DNA from: Cyclobacteriaceae bacterium
GTDB lineage: Bacteria; Bacteroidota; Bacteroidia; Cytophagales; Cyclobacteriaceae
Length of the DNA stretch: 64,000 bases
Direction of reading: 5' to 3'
NCBI GenBank assembly: GCA_022841475.1
Contig: JALHRJ010000017.1
Span: 1-64,000, forward strand
Part shown: positions 1 to 9,402 of the stretch, piece after piece
Layout of the letters: every line of letters begins with the position of its first letter
Position numbering within the stretch: position 1 is the stretch's first letter
The notes under the pieces: model-generated
Told to the model about the DNA's origin: nothing
The model's input: only the letters and a program-made list of their open reading frames with translations
Databases searched by the model: none
Made by a program: the position numbers and the translations under genes

Positions 1-306
1 AAGGATCAATATCCCAATGGATATGAGGCGAGCATCACCCGCATCACCAATGCAAAGCGGGAACCTATTTTTGTTTTTCCACTGGAAACCGATGATTCTG
101 TTTACCTCGTTAAGGTTCCGGCTACTAAAAACAGCGATGGTGGCTACGATGTAGAATCAAGTGAGAAGCAAGAGTTTGAGGGAGATGATGATGACCTGCG
201 CACTCCCGCAGCCGGGGATGATGATTTTGACAATAGTGGTGGCGATGATTACGATAGTGATAGTCCCGCCAAGGAAGCCAGTTATGACCCTGACTTTGAT
301 AACTAG
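1..306 (+). CDS. C-terminal end of an unidentified protein with an acidic tail (partial)
   Basis: The window opens inside a reading frame (frame 1) that runs without a stop to TAG at 304-306, giving about 101 residues; the start lies outside. The first 45 residues look like folded protein (for example RITNAKREPIFVFPL). The last half is Asp/Glu/Ser/Gly-rich, with runs such as GDDDD and AGDDDF, a low-complexity acidic tail. I do not recognise the family. A hairpin terminator 25 bp after the stop supports this as the true gene end. No function is proposed. Confidence 0.6.
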   Translation, partial: KDQYPNGYEASITRITNAKREPIFVFPLETDDSVYLVKVPATKNSDGGYDVESSEKQEFEGDDDDLRTPAAGDDDFDNSGGDDYDSDSPAKEASYDPDFDN

Positions 307-330
307 TAGTCAACTAAAGAAATTATATGA

Positions 331-361
331 ACGCCATCTGAAACTAACAGATGGCGTTTTT
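331..361 (+). terminator. Rho-independent terminator
   Basis: A perfect 10-bp stem (ACGCCATCTG at 331-340 with CAGATGGCGT at 348-357) and a 7-nt loop are followed by a T-run. It lies just after the TAG of the upstream partial gene and ahead of uvrA, so it likely separates the two transcripts. Confidence 0.85.
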
Positions 362-426
362 GTTGTAAAGGTTTTGGATTACTCCCGAACTTTGAACCCA
401 TCCTAGGACTAGCCTCATTCATTTTT

Positions 427-434
427 TACTTTTG
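427..434 (+). promoter_or_regulatory. Predicted Bacteroidota −7 box of uvrA
   Basis: TACTTTTG matches the Bacteroidota −7 consensus TAnnTTTG exactly. It ends 9 nt before the ATG at 444, so the uvrA leader would be very short. A convincing −33 TTTG box at the usual spacing is not visible. The box overlaps the in-frame TTG at 432, which argues against that TTG as the start. Confidence 0.45.
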
Positions 435-443
435 CGGTTTCGC

Positions 444-3338
444 ATGCATTCAATCTTCAACGATTCTCATTTAGACGACCTCGATCCCAGGGAATATATT
501 ATTATTAAGCGCGCGCGGGTTAATAATTTGAAGAACCTGAGTGTAGCCATTCCCAGGAATAAACTGGTAGTTATCACCGGGCTCTCAGGATCCGGCAAAT
601 CATCCCTCGCCTTCGACACTTTGTTTGCTGAAGGCCAGCGTATGTATGTGGAAAGTTTAAGTTCTTATGCACGCCAGTTTTTGGGTCGCATGGAAAAACC
701 CGAAGTAGATTACATCCGTGGGGTATCGCCTGCCATCGCGATCGAACAAAAAGTCAATACGCGTAATCCGCGCTCTACGGTAGGAACCACTACAGAGATT
801 TATGATTACCTGAAGTTACTCTTCGCCCGCATCGGCAAAACTATTTCCCCTATTACAGGTAAAGAAGTAAAGCGCGATACGGTTACCGATGTGGTTGATT
901 TTATCAACAAGCGAAAAGAAGGAACCCGTATTATGGTGGCTTGTCCGCTGCGGGTAATGAAAGGCCGTAAGTTGGCAGACGAATTAAACCTTTTGCTTAG
1001 CAAAGGATTTACACGAGTGTTGATAGATGGTGAGGTGAAGTTTATTGAAGAGATGTTAAATCCCTCGCCCCAACCCCTCTCCCAGGGGAGAGGGGTGTCC
1101 GAGGAACGAGGACGGGGAGAGGGAAAGAAAAAAAAGACTTCCGTTAAACTTGAAACCCAAGAGGTGGAAATCCTCATCGACCGCGCAGCCGTAAATGCTA
1201 ATGACGAAGACTTAACGTTTCGACTCTCAGACTCAGTTCAAACCGCTTTCTTTGAAGGACATGGAGACTGCTTGATTTATGCTGAAGGAGAAAAGAAAGT
1301 TAACTTCTCCGATCGCTTTGAGCTGGATGGGATCTCTTTCACAGAGCCTTCTATTAATCTCTTCAGTTTTAATAATCCGTTTGGGGCTTGCCAGACCTGC
1401 GAGGGCTTTGGAAAAATTTTAGGCATTGATGAAGATCTCGTCATTCCCGACAAAAGTCTTTCTGTTTATGAAGGTGCCATTGCTCCCTGGCGTGGCGAGG
1501 TGATGAATGAATGGGCAAAGCCATTGATTAAAAATGGAATTAAGTTTGATTTTCCGATCCATCGTGCCTACGGAGAACTCAATCAAAAGGAACGTGACTT
1601 ATTATGGAATGGCAATGAATATTTTGATGGAATTCATGCTTTTTTCAAATACCTGGAATCAAAGACTTATAAAATTCAATACCGTGTAATGCTTTCACGT
1701 TATCGCGGAAGAACCACGTGCCCGGATTGCCGCGGAACCAAATTAAGAAAGGATGCTGCATACGTTAAGATTGCAAACGCGTCTATTACGGATCTTGTGC
1801 TGATGCCCATTGAAGAAACATTAGTCTTCTTTGAAAAGCTTAAACTTCCTGCTTACGAACAAAAAGTCTCCGATCGGATTCTAACAGAGATCCGTTCGCG
1901 CCTTGAGTATATGACCAAGGTTGGCTTAGGATACCTTACGCTCAATCGGGTTACATCAACCTTATCGGGAGGAGAGTTTCAACGAATTAAGTTAGCGACA
2001 TCTTTAGGTAGTGCTTTGGTGGGCTCCATGTATATCATGGACGAACCTAGCATTGGACTACATCCGCGTGACACAGCGAAAATGATTGAAGTTTTGAAAT
2101 CGCTGCGCGACATGGGTAACACAGTAATCGTTGTTGAGCACGAAGAAGAGATTATGCGCGCGGCAGATCAGATAATTGATATTGGTCCGGATGCCGGCTC
2201 GCATGGTGGCGAATTGATTTTTCAAGGTTCACAAAAAGACCTTAGCGGGAAAGTAAATTCACATACGGTGGATTATCTGAATGGTACCGAAAAGATTTCT
2301 GTACCTACTCTTCGCAGAAAATGGAAAGACTCCGTAACCGTAACAGGTGCGCGCGAAAACAACCTAAAAAATCTGACCGTTAAATTTCCATTGGGTGCGC
2401 TTACGGTTGTTACCGGAGTGAGTGGCTCGGGTAAGTCTACGCTCATCAAGAAAATATTATATCCGGCTATGGGCCGCCTGAACGGATCGGTAGCAGAAAC
2501 TCCGGGTAAGTACGATCGCCTGGAGGGAGATGTTACAAAAATATCGCAAGTAGAGTTTGTGGATCAAAATCCCATTGGTAAATCATCACGCTCTAACCCC
2601 ATCAGTTATGTAAAAGCGTATGATGCCATTCGCAATCTTTATTCCGAACAGCCACTCAGTAAACAGCGTGGTTATAAGCCTTCCCATTTCTCATTCAACG
2701 TGGAAGGCGGAAGATGTGAAACTTGCCAGGGTGAAGGCGAAATAAAAGTGGAGATGCAGTTTATGGCTGATATCTTTTTGAAATGCGAAAGTTGCCATGG
2801 TAAGCGTTTCAAACAGGAAGTATTAGAGGTGCAACATAAAGGCGCAAATATTTTTGATGTGCTGGACATGACGGTTGAAAATGGACTTGATTTTTTCAAA
2901 GACAAAAAAGCCGTGCATGACAAAATCCTTCCGCTGTTCGAAGTAGGTTTAGGCTATGTTAAACTAGGTCAATCTTCGAACTCACTTTCGGGTGGTGAAG
3001 CACAGCGTGTAAAGCTGGCTTCCTTTTTAGGAAAGAATAATTCAGACACCTCCGGCAACATACTTTTCATTTTTGATGAGCCCACCACGGGCTTACACTT
3101 TCACGACATCTCTAAACTGCTTAAAGCGATCAATGCGTTAGTCGATCAGGGGCACACCGTAATTGTGATTGAGCACAACATGGAGGTAATAAAATGTGCC
3201 GATTGGGTTATTGATCTCGGACCTGAGGGCGGTGAGAAAAAAGGCGGCAATCTTCTTTTTGCCGGCACTCCAGAAGAGATGGTGAAGAAGGCCAAGGGCA
3301 GTTATACGGCCGAGTTTTTAAAGCACAAACTCACTTAA
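444..3338 (+). CDS. uvrA: Excinuclease ABC subunit A (UvrA)
   Basis: This is the DNA-damage sensor ATPase of nucleotide excision repair; it scans DNA as a dimer and loads UvrB. The ATG at 444 gives 964 aa, slightly longer than the usual ~940. Visible in order: Walker A GLSGSGKS (46-53); the UvrB-binding region; zinc-binding CxxC pairs CQTC and CPDC; ABC signature [12 protein letters not shown]; second Walker [17 protein letters not shown] zinc finger; [12 protein letters not shown]; and Walker [10 protein letters not shown]. About 21 residues near 207-227 ([11 protein letters not shown]...) come from an inserted palindromic repeat, followed by a poly-Lys run, in the UvrB-interaction domain. 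All catalytic motifs are intact, so the protein is probably functional. Confidence 0.97.
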   Translation: MHSIFNDSHLDDLDPREYIIIKRARVNNLKNLSVAIPRNKLVVITGLSGSGKSSLAFDTLFAEGQRMYVESLSSYARQFLGRMEKPEVDYIRGVSPAIAIEQKVNTRNPRSTVGTTTEIYDYLKLLFARIGKTISPITGKEVKRDTVTDVVDFINKRKEGTRIMVACPLRVMKGRKLADELNLLLSKGFTRVLIDGEVKFIEEMLNPSPQPLSQGRGVSEERGRGEGKKKKTSVKLETQEVEILIDRAAVNANDEDLTFRLSDSVQTAFFEGHGDCLIYAEGEKKVNFSDRFELDGISFTEPSINLFSFNNPFGACQTCEGFGKILGIDEDLVIPDKSLSVYEGAIAPWRGEVMNEWAKPLIKNGIKFDFPIHRAYGELNQKERDLLWNGNEYFDGIHAFFKYLESKTYKIQYRVMLSRYRGRTTCPDCRGTKLRKDAAYVKIANASITDLVLMPIEETLVFFEKLKLPAYEQKVSDRILTEIRSRLEYMTKVGLGYLTLNRVTSTLSGGEFQRIKLATSLGSALVGSMYIMDEPSIGLHPRDTAKMIEVLKSLRDMGNTVIVVEHEEEIMRAADQIIDIGPDAGSHGGELIFQGSQKDLSGKVNSHTVDYLNGTEKISVPTLRRKWKDSVTVTGARENNLKNLTVKFPLGALTVVTGVSGSGKSTLIKKILYPAMGRLNGSVAETPGKYDRLEGDVTKISQVEFVDQNPIGKSSRSNPISYVKAYDAIRNLYSEQPLSKQRGYKPSHFSFNVEGGRCETCQGEGEIKVEMQFMADIFLKCESCHGKRFKQEVLEVQHKGANIFDVLDMTVENGLDFFKDKKAVHDKILPLFEVGLGYVKLGQSSNSLSGGEAQRVKLASFLGKNNSDTSGNILFIFDEPTTGLHFHDISKLLKAINALVDQGHTVIVIEHNMEVIKCADWVIDLGPEGGEKKGGNLLFAGTPEEMVKKAKGSYTAEFLKHKLT
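1062..1123 (+). repeat. GC-rich palindromic repeat inserted in frame in uvrA
   Basis: The stretch contains a perfect hairpin, CCCCTCTCCC (1074-1083) with GGGAGAGGGG (1086-1095). It is bounded by CCCTCGCCCC and GGGGAGAGGG, which are inverted with one mismatch. It translates as [11 protein letters not shown]...RGEG, a run absent from the UvrA family core. Composition is sharply GC-rich against flanking coding DNA. No second copy was seen in this window. It resembles the short palindromic repeats that some bacteria tolerate inside genes. Confidence 0.75.
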
Positions 3339-3426
3339 TTCTATTGTTTATCCATTCAGGCACTTCCTCATATTTGGAAGTTTTTGAATCTTGTCTATAT
3401 TTACTTAACAAAATATAAGAATATAT

Positions 3427-3753
3427 ATGGCTAAGGAATACCTGGGTGAATTTGAGGAACTGATTTTAACACTAGTAGCCGCATTAAAAGAAGACGCGTA
3501 TGGAGCGGCCATTGCAGAAGAAATAGAATCTCGCATGAAGCGTGATGTAAACCTGAGTGCGGTACATGTAACGCTATATCGGCTGGAGGATAAGGGTTTT
3601 CTAAAGTCGAGCATGGGTGGCGGAACGAATGAACGAGGAGGCCGCAGAAAGCGCATTTACACCATTACCAATGCCGGTCTTGCCATGCTTAAGGCAATGA
3701 AAGAAGTGAGAATTGATTTGTGGAAGCTTGTGCCACAACTAAAAATTGGCTAG
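3427..3753 (+). CDS. PadR family transcriptional regulator
   Basis: This 108-aa protein has a winged-helix PadR fold: N-terminal EELILTLVAAL, AYGAAIAEEIE, then LSAVHVTLYRLEDKGFL as recognition helix and wing, and a Tyr-rich RKRIYTITNAG strand. In Bacteroidota such regulators usually sit directly upstream of an FtsX-like permease with an N-terminal prefix domain, as here (4377), and are thought to control it. Here the two are separated by an antisense toxin-antitoxin pair. Its TAG overlaps the toxin stop codon on the other strand by 3 bp, so transcription is convergent. Confidence 0.9.
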   Translation: MAKEYLGEFEELILTLVAALKEDAYGAAIAEEIESRMKRDVNLSAVHVTLYRLEDKGFLKSSMGGGTNERGGRRKRIYTITNAGLAMLKAMKEVRIDLWKLVPQLKIG

Positions 3754-4154
3754 TTAAACTTTTCTAAAAACTCTTTAGGTGAGATGATGGGAATGGTTTC
3801 AAATGGATTTAAGACCAGCAAGTCGGGATCGCCTGTGACAATGCAATCGGCTTTAGCAGAAAGAGCAAGCTCAAGGTATTTATTATCATCGGGATCGCGA
3901 CAGATATTCACCCGATGTGTTACTTGTACCATCACTGCTAAAGATTCATATTCTCTAATAAACTCAAGCCTTAACTCCTTACTTAAGTATCTATCGAATT
4001 TAGATCTCATTACCACATTCAGCAGTTCCGTTAAAGTAAAGATTGATATCAATATAACATCCGCTTTTTTAGCTTTCAGCAATGCTTGTCCTGATGAAGA
4101 GGCATCATTTAAAAGCGCGCTGATTAGCACGTTGCAATCGAGAACAATATTCAC
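3750..4154 (-). CDS. PIN-domain toxin (COG1569-like putative RNase)
   Basis: This is a 134-aa PIN-domain protein, predicted Mg2+-dependent RNase and toxin of a type II pair. The acidic residues expected in the active site are present: D6 (IVLDCNV), E43 (TLTELL), D89/D90 (CRDPDDN) and D109 (VTGDPDLL). The closing IPIISPKEFL is typical of the COG1569 PIN subgroup. The start is GTG at 4154, immediately after the antitoxin TAA (TAA|GTG), suggesting translational coupling. It is convergent with padR and overlaps its stop. The target RNA cannot be read from sequence. Confidence 0.88.
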   Translation of the reverse strand: MNIVLDCNVLISALLNDASSSGQALLKAKKADVILISIFTLTELLNVVMRSKFDRYLSKELRLEFIREYESLAVMVQVTHRVNICRDPDDNKYLELALSAKADCIVTGDPDLLVLNPFETIPIISPKEFLEKFN

Positions 4155-4364
4155 TTATTTTTCATTGAGTAGCTGCTCTAATATTTCAGGCGTCAGTCCA
4201 TTTTTGCGGGCCTGTTCACTGGCCTCTTTCATTATTTCCTCAAGACTTCTTTTTCTCCCAACAAGTAAGTCTAATGTTTCTGCAATAGATTTCTTCTCGG
4301 CAACAGACATCTTACTTAATTTTTCAGCTGTTGTGTCTTTTACTTCTAGTGTGATAGTTTTCAT
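4155..4364 (-). CDS. Antitoxin partner of the PIN toxin
   Basis: This 69-aa protein lies directly upstream of, and abuts, the PIN toxin. It starts MKTITLEVKDTTAEKL, a beta strand plus helix as in many ribbon-type antitoxins, and ends in charged helices (LEEIMKEASEQARKNGL, EILEQLLNEK) that would cover the toxin. Size, order and coupling fit a type II antitoxin that also autoregulates the pair; the exact family is not identified. Its ATG lies only 12 bp from the divergent ATG of the FtsX permease, so the promoter regions must overlap neighbouring coding sequence. Confidence 0.8.
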   Translation of the reverse strand: MKTITLEVKDTTAEKLSKMSVAEKKSIAETLDLLVGRKRSLEEIMKEASEQARKNGLTPEILEQLLNEK

Positions 4365-4376
4365 AAATCAAAGTTA

Positions 4377-7013
4377 ATGAAAACCGTTGTAAAAAATACT
4401 GAAAATCACCTCGCAATACGCCTATTGCGTGCATTCTGCCCACCACAGTTGCTCGAAGAAATAGAAGGCGACCTGATTCAAAAATTTGAACGGGATGCAA
4501 AGTTGTATGGCGAACGAAAAGCTAAACGAAAACTGCTGTGGAACACAATTCGGTTTTTAAGACCGGGAATAGTTTTAAGAAAGAAATCCTCACATCAAAC
4601 ACACCCAGTTATGTTTCTAAATTATCTGAAGTTTAGTTTTCGAAGCATGCGTAGGCATTCAGTTTTCACTTTTATTAATGTAGCCGGATTAGCTATGGGC
4701 ATAGCCGTTTGTCTGCTTATGCTAAATTATGTTTCATTCGAAAAAAGTTATGATACATTTTTTCCGCGATCCAAAGACATTGTACGCGTTGGCTACTCGC
4801 GCCTTATCGATAATGAGTTGCAATATACCAAGGCGCAGATTTTTCCAGCCGTTGGCGAAACGCTGAAAGCAGAGATTCCTAAGGTTGAAAACTACACGCG
4901 CCTGTTTCCGATAACTACTCACGTTGAGGCAGTGATGATGATTGACGAAGGTGATGAACAGAAAACCTTTATGGAATCATCGGTCTATGCTGTGGACTCA
5001 ACCTTCTTAACCATTTTTTCTTTAGATTTTATTGAAGGCGATCCTCTGACTGCGCTGAAAGGTGAGTTTAAAATAATTCTTTCAGAATCTGCTGCGCTAA
5101 AATATTTTGGAGATTCTGAAGCTATTAATAAGACAATCCATTGGGAAGGAATGGGCGACTGGATTGTTACTGGTATTTACAAGGATTTGCCGGCAAACTC
5201 GCACATGCAGTTTAATTTCTTGGCTTCGTGGATGAATGTCTATGAAGACCGAAGCGCCTGGAACTGGGATGGATTTTATACCTACCTGCTACTGAAACCC
5301 AATACTAATCTTGCCGAAGTAGAAACCACCATGCAAAAAGTATTGACTGCAAAAATGGAAAGCAATGAGAATGCCAATCGGGCAACAGCTAGTTTTTTTC
5401 TACAACCCCTTCAAGGCATTCATTTATATTCGAATCTCTTGGGCGAAATGCAGGCAAATGGAAACCAACGAACCATTGATGTACTTGAATGGGTTGCTGT
5501 ATTTATTCTCGTTCTCGCGTTGATTAATTATCTCAATTTATCGGTAGCTCGGGCAATCCGAAGAGCCAAAGAAATTGGTATCCGCAAAATTGTTGGCTCA
5601 AGTCGTTATCAACTACAAATCTTATTTTTTACAGAATCTTTTCTGATCAATCTTTTTGCGCTTGCTATTGCGGTAATGTTATCCTTAATCGTCTTACCAG
5701 TTTTCAACTCATTAACAGGAAAGCAAATGGAAATGATTGTGTTGCTAAATCCTGTTTTCACTTCTGCCGTTTTTGTATTGTTGTTAATCTTTTCAATAGT
5801 CGTTGGATTTTATCCCACAAGGAGTCTTGCCGCCATCAATCCAGTTCAGGCAATGAAGGGTGGTAAGCTTTCAAATTTAAATGGCCGGTTTCTTAGAAGA
5901 TCTCTACTATCTATCCAATTCCTAACGACTATTTTACTTATTAGTGCAGCGCTCACCATTCAACGACAGGTTTCCTTCATGCAAAATCAGGAACTGGGTT
6001 TTGATTTGGAGCACAATATTGTTATTAAAACGATTGGCGGACCCGGAGCCGAAATGGACAGCACGTTTACAAACAAGATAAGTCTCTTTAAAAGCAAGGT
6101 TAAAGATCAGGCATATGTCGTTAACGCCACCATTACTTCTTCTATTCCTGGCCGCGAAAATGAATGGTTGGGTCGTTTGAGAAAATCTGAAGATAATCCG
6201 GAATTGATTTCAACATCACGTACGCGTGTGGATGCAGACTTTATTGAAACTTATGGCTTAAACTTAGTTGCTGGAAGAAACTTCGCTGATGAAAATCCTG
6301 AACAGATTATTTTAAATGAAACAGCCGTTAGCATGCTTGGTTATAAGAATGCGCAAGAGGCCATAGGAAATTTGTTGATGGGCAGCAGCACAATTATTGG
6401 GGTAGTGAATGATTTTCACGAACGCTCATTGCAAGAACCCATTCTTGCCTCTTTCTATACACCGGGGCAAGGGTATCTGAAGTTCATTACGATTAAAATT
6501 AATTCAACGAATGTATCAGAAACGCTTACCTCTTTGCAGCAACAATGGCTAACTATTTTTCCAGAAAAGCCTTTTGATTATTTCTTTCTGGATGAATTTT
6601 TTAATCGCCAATATCAGCGCGAACAGCAATTACAAAAAGTCTTTAGTTACTTATCAGCTATCGGTTTAAGCATTGCCTGCCTCGGGCTTTTTGGGTTTAC
6701 CTACTTTATGACGTACCAGCGCACGAAGGAAATTGGTATTCGAAAAACATTGGGCGCCACGATGCTAAACATCATCCGATTACTTTCAAAAGAGTTTGCA
6801 ATCTTATTACTACTAGCCGGAGTATTTGCCTTTCCGATTAGTTATTATGCAAGCAACTTCTGGTTATCAAACTATCCAGTAAGGATTTGGTTAGGCTCAC
6901 TAGATTTTATCTTACCCTTTTTATTGGTAGCATTTTTTGCATTTGCCTCGATCATATTTCTTTTAATCAGATCCGCTAATACAAATGCCACAGAGGCGTT
7001 GAAGCATGAGTGA
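4377..7013 (+). CDS. FtsX-like (MacB-type) ABC transporter permease with N-terminal prefix domain
   Basis: This 878-aa inner-membrane protein has duplicated MacB/FtsX architecture. Residues 1-75 (LLRAFCPPQLLEEIEGDL...) form the cytoplasmic prefix domain seen in PadR-linked Bacteroidota permeases. TM1 is near 95-121, then a large periplasmic domain. TM2-4 lie at about 370-475 with the coupling motif AKEIGIRKIVGSS. A second copy follows with TM5 near 507-530, a periplasmic domain, TKEIGIRKTLGAT and TM6-8 at about 758-868. It probably works mechanically with an ATPase encoded elsewhere; the substrate is unknown. The ATG is preceded by AAAGTTA and has no room for its own promoter outside the antitoxin gene. 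Confidence 0.92.
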   Translation: MKTVVKNTENHLAIRLLRAFCPPQLLEEIEGDLIQKFERDAKLYGERKAKRKLLWNTIRFLRPGIVLRKKSSHQTHPVMFLNYLKFSFRSMRRHSVFTFINVAGLAMGIAVCLLMLNYVSFEKSYDTFFPRSKDIVRVGYSRLIDNELQYTKAQIFPAVGETLKAEIPKVENYTRLFPITTHVEAVMMIDEGDEQKTFMESSVYAVDSTFLTIFSLDFIEGDPLTALKGEFKIILSESAALKYFGDSEAINKTIHWEGMGDWIVTGIYKDLPANSHMQFNFLASWMNVYEDRSAWNWDGFYTYLLLKPNTNLAEVETTMQKVLTAKMESNENANRATASFFLQPLQGIHLYSNLLGEMQANGNQRTIDVLEWVAVFILVLALINYLNLSVARAIRRAKEIGIRKIVGSSRYQLQILFFTESFLINLFALAIAVMLSLIVLPVFNSLTGKQMEMIVLLNPVFTSAVFVLLLIFSIVVGFYPTRSLAAINPVQAMKGGKLSNLNGRFLRRSLLSIQFLTTILLISAALTIQRQVSFMQNQELGFDLEHNIVIKTIGGPGAEMDSTFTNKISLFKSKVKDQAYVVNATITSSIPGRENEWLGRLRKSEDNPELISTSRTRVDADFIETYGLNLVAGRNFADENPEQIILNETAVSMLGYKNAQEAIGNLLMGSSTIIGVVNDFHERSLQEPILASFYTPGQGYLKFITIKINSTNVSETLTSLQQQWLTIFPEKPFDYFFLDEFFNRQYQREQQLQKVFSYLSAIGLSIACLGLFGFTYFMTYQRTKEIGIRKTLGATMLNIIRLLSKEFAILLLLAGVFAFPISYYASNFWLSNYPVRIWLGSLDFILPFLLVAFFAFASIIFLLIRSANTNATEALKHE

Positions 7014-7039
7014 GGAATGGGTTACACAGAGTTCAATAA

Positions 7040-7068
7040 AAATGCCCGGTACATTATATCGGGCATTT
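7040..7068 (-). terminator. Terminator between convergent genes
   Basis: A 9-bp stem (AAATGCCCG at 7040-7048 with CGGGCATTT at 7060-7068) and an 11-nt loop. Read on the minus strand it is followed by TTTTATT, so it fits best as the terminator of the S10 peptidase transcript... which ends at 7090, and it may also act on the permease mRNA. Confidence 0.75.
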
Positions 7069-7089
7069 AAGTTTATCTAAATGTTGATC

Positions 7090-8571
7090 TTAGTATTTGG
7101 CGGGCGCTCCGGCTGCCGGAGTTGACTTCTTAATAAAATCGCGGATGTGATCGTTGGAAGAAACCAGATCTTCGGCACGTAAATACATCATGTGCCCGCT
7201 GCGATAGCCTTCAAATCGTAAACGATCTTTCATTTTTCCACTTGGGTCAAGTTGCCACATCGAATACTTTGCATCGAAGTAGGTGGTCGCGCCATCGTAA
7301 TAACCACTTTGAATCATCACATTCAAATACGGATTTTCAGCCATGGCCAGCCGCAGGTTCTCGCCCGTGTTGTCATTCGAGTTATCCCAGGGGCGCACAG
7401 GGCCAAACATATTGTATTGTAAATCGGTTTTGTATTTCAGCACATCACGCAAGTAATAATTGATTGCGGGCGTAAAAGAATGTAGCCACGAAGTAAGCTC
7501 CGAATTAAAATCCGGGCTACTGCCCGCTGCCATTTTATCAATGCCTTTGTAACGTGAATCCAATCGACCTACAGTAAAACCCTTATCGCGTAAAAGCTCT
7601 TTCCAGAAATATTGTGTGGGCACGGCCAGGTTGTGGTTCAGAATCACTTCTTCTTTTATACCCGAGTAGCGCGAAGCTTTGGCCGCAATCTCTTTTCGTT
7701 TGGTAGGATCAATAAATCCACCTTTGGATAACGCTGGAATAAATTCATCAATCGTAAACTTTTCAGATTCCGATAGTACCTCGAGTAAATCTTTTTGTTG
7801 CAAGTCGGCCGGAAGGGCTTTGTGATACCAGGCTGCGGCCGTGTAGTACGGTAAAGAAAGCGCATCGTTCACAGGACCATCACGCTTGATTCCGATTTCT
7901 GTAGGCGAAACTAAAATCACACCATTCAAATACATCCAATGATTATTCTGAAGGTCAAGTGCAAGACCCGATACACGCGTTGTTCCGTAACTTTCACCAA
8001 TCAGGTATTTAGCAGACGTCCACCGCCCTATGCGCGAAACAAAGTTATCCAGCCAATCGCCTAAGTATTTGATATCGGCATTCACACCAAAGAAAGTTGA
8101 CTTCTCTGCTTTCGGATCGAGGATGCGCGAGAAGCCTGTGTTAACAGGATCGATGTAAACGATGTCGGCTACATCCAGAATAGAATGCGGATTGTCTTTT
8201 ACTCCGTACGGTTGAACGGGATAACCTTCGCTATCAATATTTAAAACTTTAGGACCGGTATAGGCTACATGCATCCACACTGAAGCTGAGCCTGGGCCAC
8301 CGTTAAACGAAATCACTAATGGTCTGCGACTTTTATCACTTACATCGGTGCGTTCGTAATACGTATAGAAAAGGGCTGCACTTGGTTTGCCTTCCGCATT
8401 CCAAACAGGTTGGGTACCAGCCGTTACTTTATATGGAACAACCTTGCCTTTGATGGTTACCGAAGCCGTTGAGGTTATAGCCGACTCAGCCGTGAGCACT
8501 CTTTCAGATTGAGCGAAGGCAGCCATTGCGCTAATTATTAACACCGATACGAGCAGAATACGTTTGTTCAT
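7090..8571 (-). CDS. S10 family serine carboxypeptidase-like peptidase
   Basis: This exported peptidase has 493 aa from the ATG at 8571, chosen because it begins a clear signal peptide (MNKRILLVSVLIISAMAAFA-Q); an upstream in-frame start would add 27 non-signal residues. S10 features: oxyanion-hole region NGGPGSAS, nucleophile in LIGESYGT (Ser near 193), Asp in GYYDGAT (near 425) and His in SGHMMY (near 460). S10 enzymes remove C-terminal residues, often at acid pH, and this one is probably periplasmic. It appears monocistronic and divergent from the lipoprotein at 8775. Confidence 0.93.
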   Translation of the reverse strand: MNKRILLVSVLIISAMAAFAQSERVLTAESAITSTASVTIKGKVVPYKVTAGTQPVWNAEGKPSAALFYTYYERTDVSDKSRRPLVISFNGGPGSASVWMHVAYTGPKVLNIDSEGYPVQPYGVKDNPHSILDVADIVYIDPVNTGFSRILDPKAEKSTFFGVNADIKYLGDWLDNFVSRIGRWTSAKYLIGESYGTTRVSGLALDLQNNHWMYLNGVILVSPTEIGIKRDGPVNDALSLPYYTAAAWYHKALPADLQQKDLLEVLSESEKFTIDEFIPALSKGGFIDPTKRKEIAAKASRYSGIKEEVILNHNLAVPTQYFWKELLRDKGFTVGRLDSRYKGIDKMAAGSSPDFNSELTSWLHSFTPAINYYLRDVLKYKTDLQYNMFGPVRPWDNSNDNTGENLRLAMAENPYLNVMIQSGYYDGATTYFDAKYSMWQLDPSGKMKDRLRFEGYRSGHMMYLRAEDLVSSNDHIRDFIKKSTPAAGAPAKY

Positions 8572-8774
8572 GAATTTAGATTTTATGGAAGCAATATCCA
8601 GAGCTTCAATCGCATTAACAATGGGGATTATACCAGTGGAAGAAAGCACCATACGCGTTCGGATGTCGCTTGTCGGGTGGTAGTTATGCCAGAAGCCAAA
8701 CTAATGGAGCATCTGCCGTATACTTTGAGAGAGTTGGCACAACGTTGGTAAATGTTCCATTAAAATTACTCGAT

Positions 8775-9272
8775 ATGAAAAAGTTACTCTTCCTGATGAT
8801 TTTGGCGGTAGGCGTGGCATGTGAAGGCCCCATGGGTCCAGAGGGCATTCCCGGTGAGGACGGATCAATCATTGCTTCGAAGGCATTTGAGATTGAGGTC
8901 GACTTTACAGCAGCAAACGATTATGCACACCTCGAGCCCTATGGATTTGATGTGCTCTCTTCGGATGTTACACTGGTGTATGTGTTGTGGGATGTAAAGA
9001 ATAATAAAGACATCTGGCGATTGTTACCCCAGCAGGTGTTTTTTGAAGAAGGCCAGATGCAATACAATTTTGATTTTACGGATGTAGATGTGAATCTCTT
9101 CCTAGATGCAACGTTTCCTTTATCCATGTTGGATAACGAATGGACTATCAATCAGGTTTTCAGGGTAGTAGTTGTTCCAGCTGATCTGGTAGGAAGACCT
9201 AACTACGCAGATTACGATGCCACCATGAAGCGATTTAACCTGAGCGATGCAGATTTTCAAAAAAGGTATTAG
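8775..9272 (+). CDS. Small lipoprotein with a short collagen-like segment
   Basis: This 165-aa protein starts at ATG 8775 (MKKLLFLMILAVGVAC), an SPII signal with lipobox Cys16. Directly after it is a collagen-like Gly-X-Y stretch, GPMGPEGIPGEDG, followed by a beta-rich domain of unknown function (for example DVTLVYVLWDVKNNKD). A longer open frame reaches back to 8670 but adds no signal features. The domain is seen in short Bacteroidota 'collagen-like' lipoproteins; role unknown. It is followed by a dispersed two-hairpin repeat. Confidence 0.8.
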   Translation: MKKLLFLMILAVGVACEGPMGPEGIPGEDGSIIASKAFEIEVDFTAANDYAHLEPYGFDVLSSDVTLVYVLWDVKNNKDIWRLLPQQVFFEEGQMQYNFDFTDVDVNLFLDATFPLSMLDNEWTINQVFRVVVVPADLVGRPNYADYDATMKRFNLSDADFQKRY

Positions 9273-9291
9273 TAAAATATTACAATGTCAT

Positions 9292-9393
9292 AAAAGTCAT
9301 TAATAAAACGGTGTCATGCCGGGCCTGACCCGGCATCCCTTTATACCTCGAAACTGGATCGCGGCTCAAAGGCCGCGATGACAGAAGACTTTT
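9292..9393. repeat. Dispersed two-hairpin repeat, copy 1
   Basis: A ~102-bp unit bounded by AAAAGTC and GACTTTT. It contains hairpin ATGCCGGGCCTGACCCGGCAT and hairpin TCGCGGCTCAAAGGCCGCGA. A second copy is at 57984-58091 with the same order and nearly the same stems. It sits between the ends of convergent genes (8775-9272 and 9403-10188), where the hairpins could act as a bidirectional terminator or mRNA stabiliser. Confidence 0.85.
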
Positions 9394-9402
9394 CATGCAG
9401 CA

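Noticed and set aside
432-443. Upstream TTG start for uvrA adding MRFR
   Set aside because: The TTG lies inside a perfect −7 box, so it would not be in the transcript; ATG 444 is preferred.
806-1177. Minus-strand ORF inside uvrA
   Set aside because: It is a mirror frame of a strongly conserved gene and includes the palindromic insert; no domain or ribosome-binding context.
3784-4377. Plus-strand 197-aa ORF across the toxin-antitoxin pair
   Set aside because: Composition is low-complexity Ser/Leu antisense; the minus-strand PIN and antitoxin proteins carry real motifs and the right overlaps.
8670-8774. Longer start for the collagen-like lipoprotein
   Set aside because: The extra 35 residues precede a clear SPII signal peptide, which must be N-terminal.
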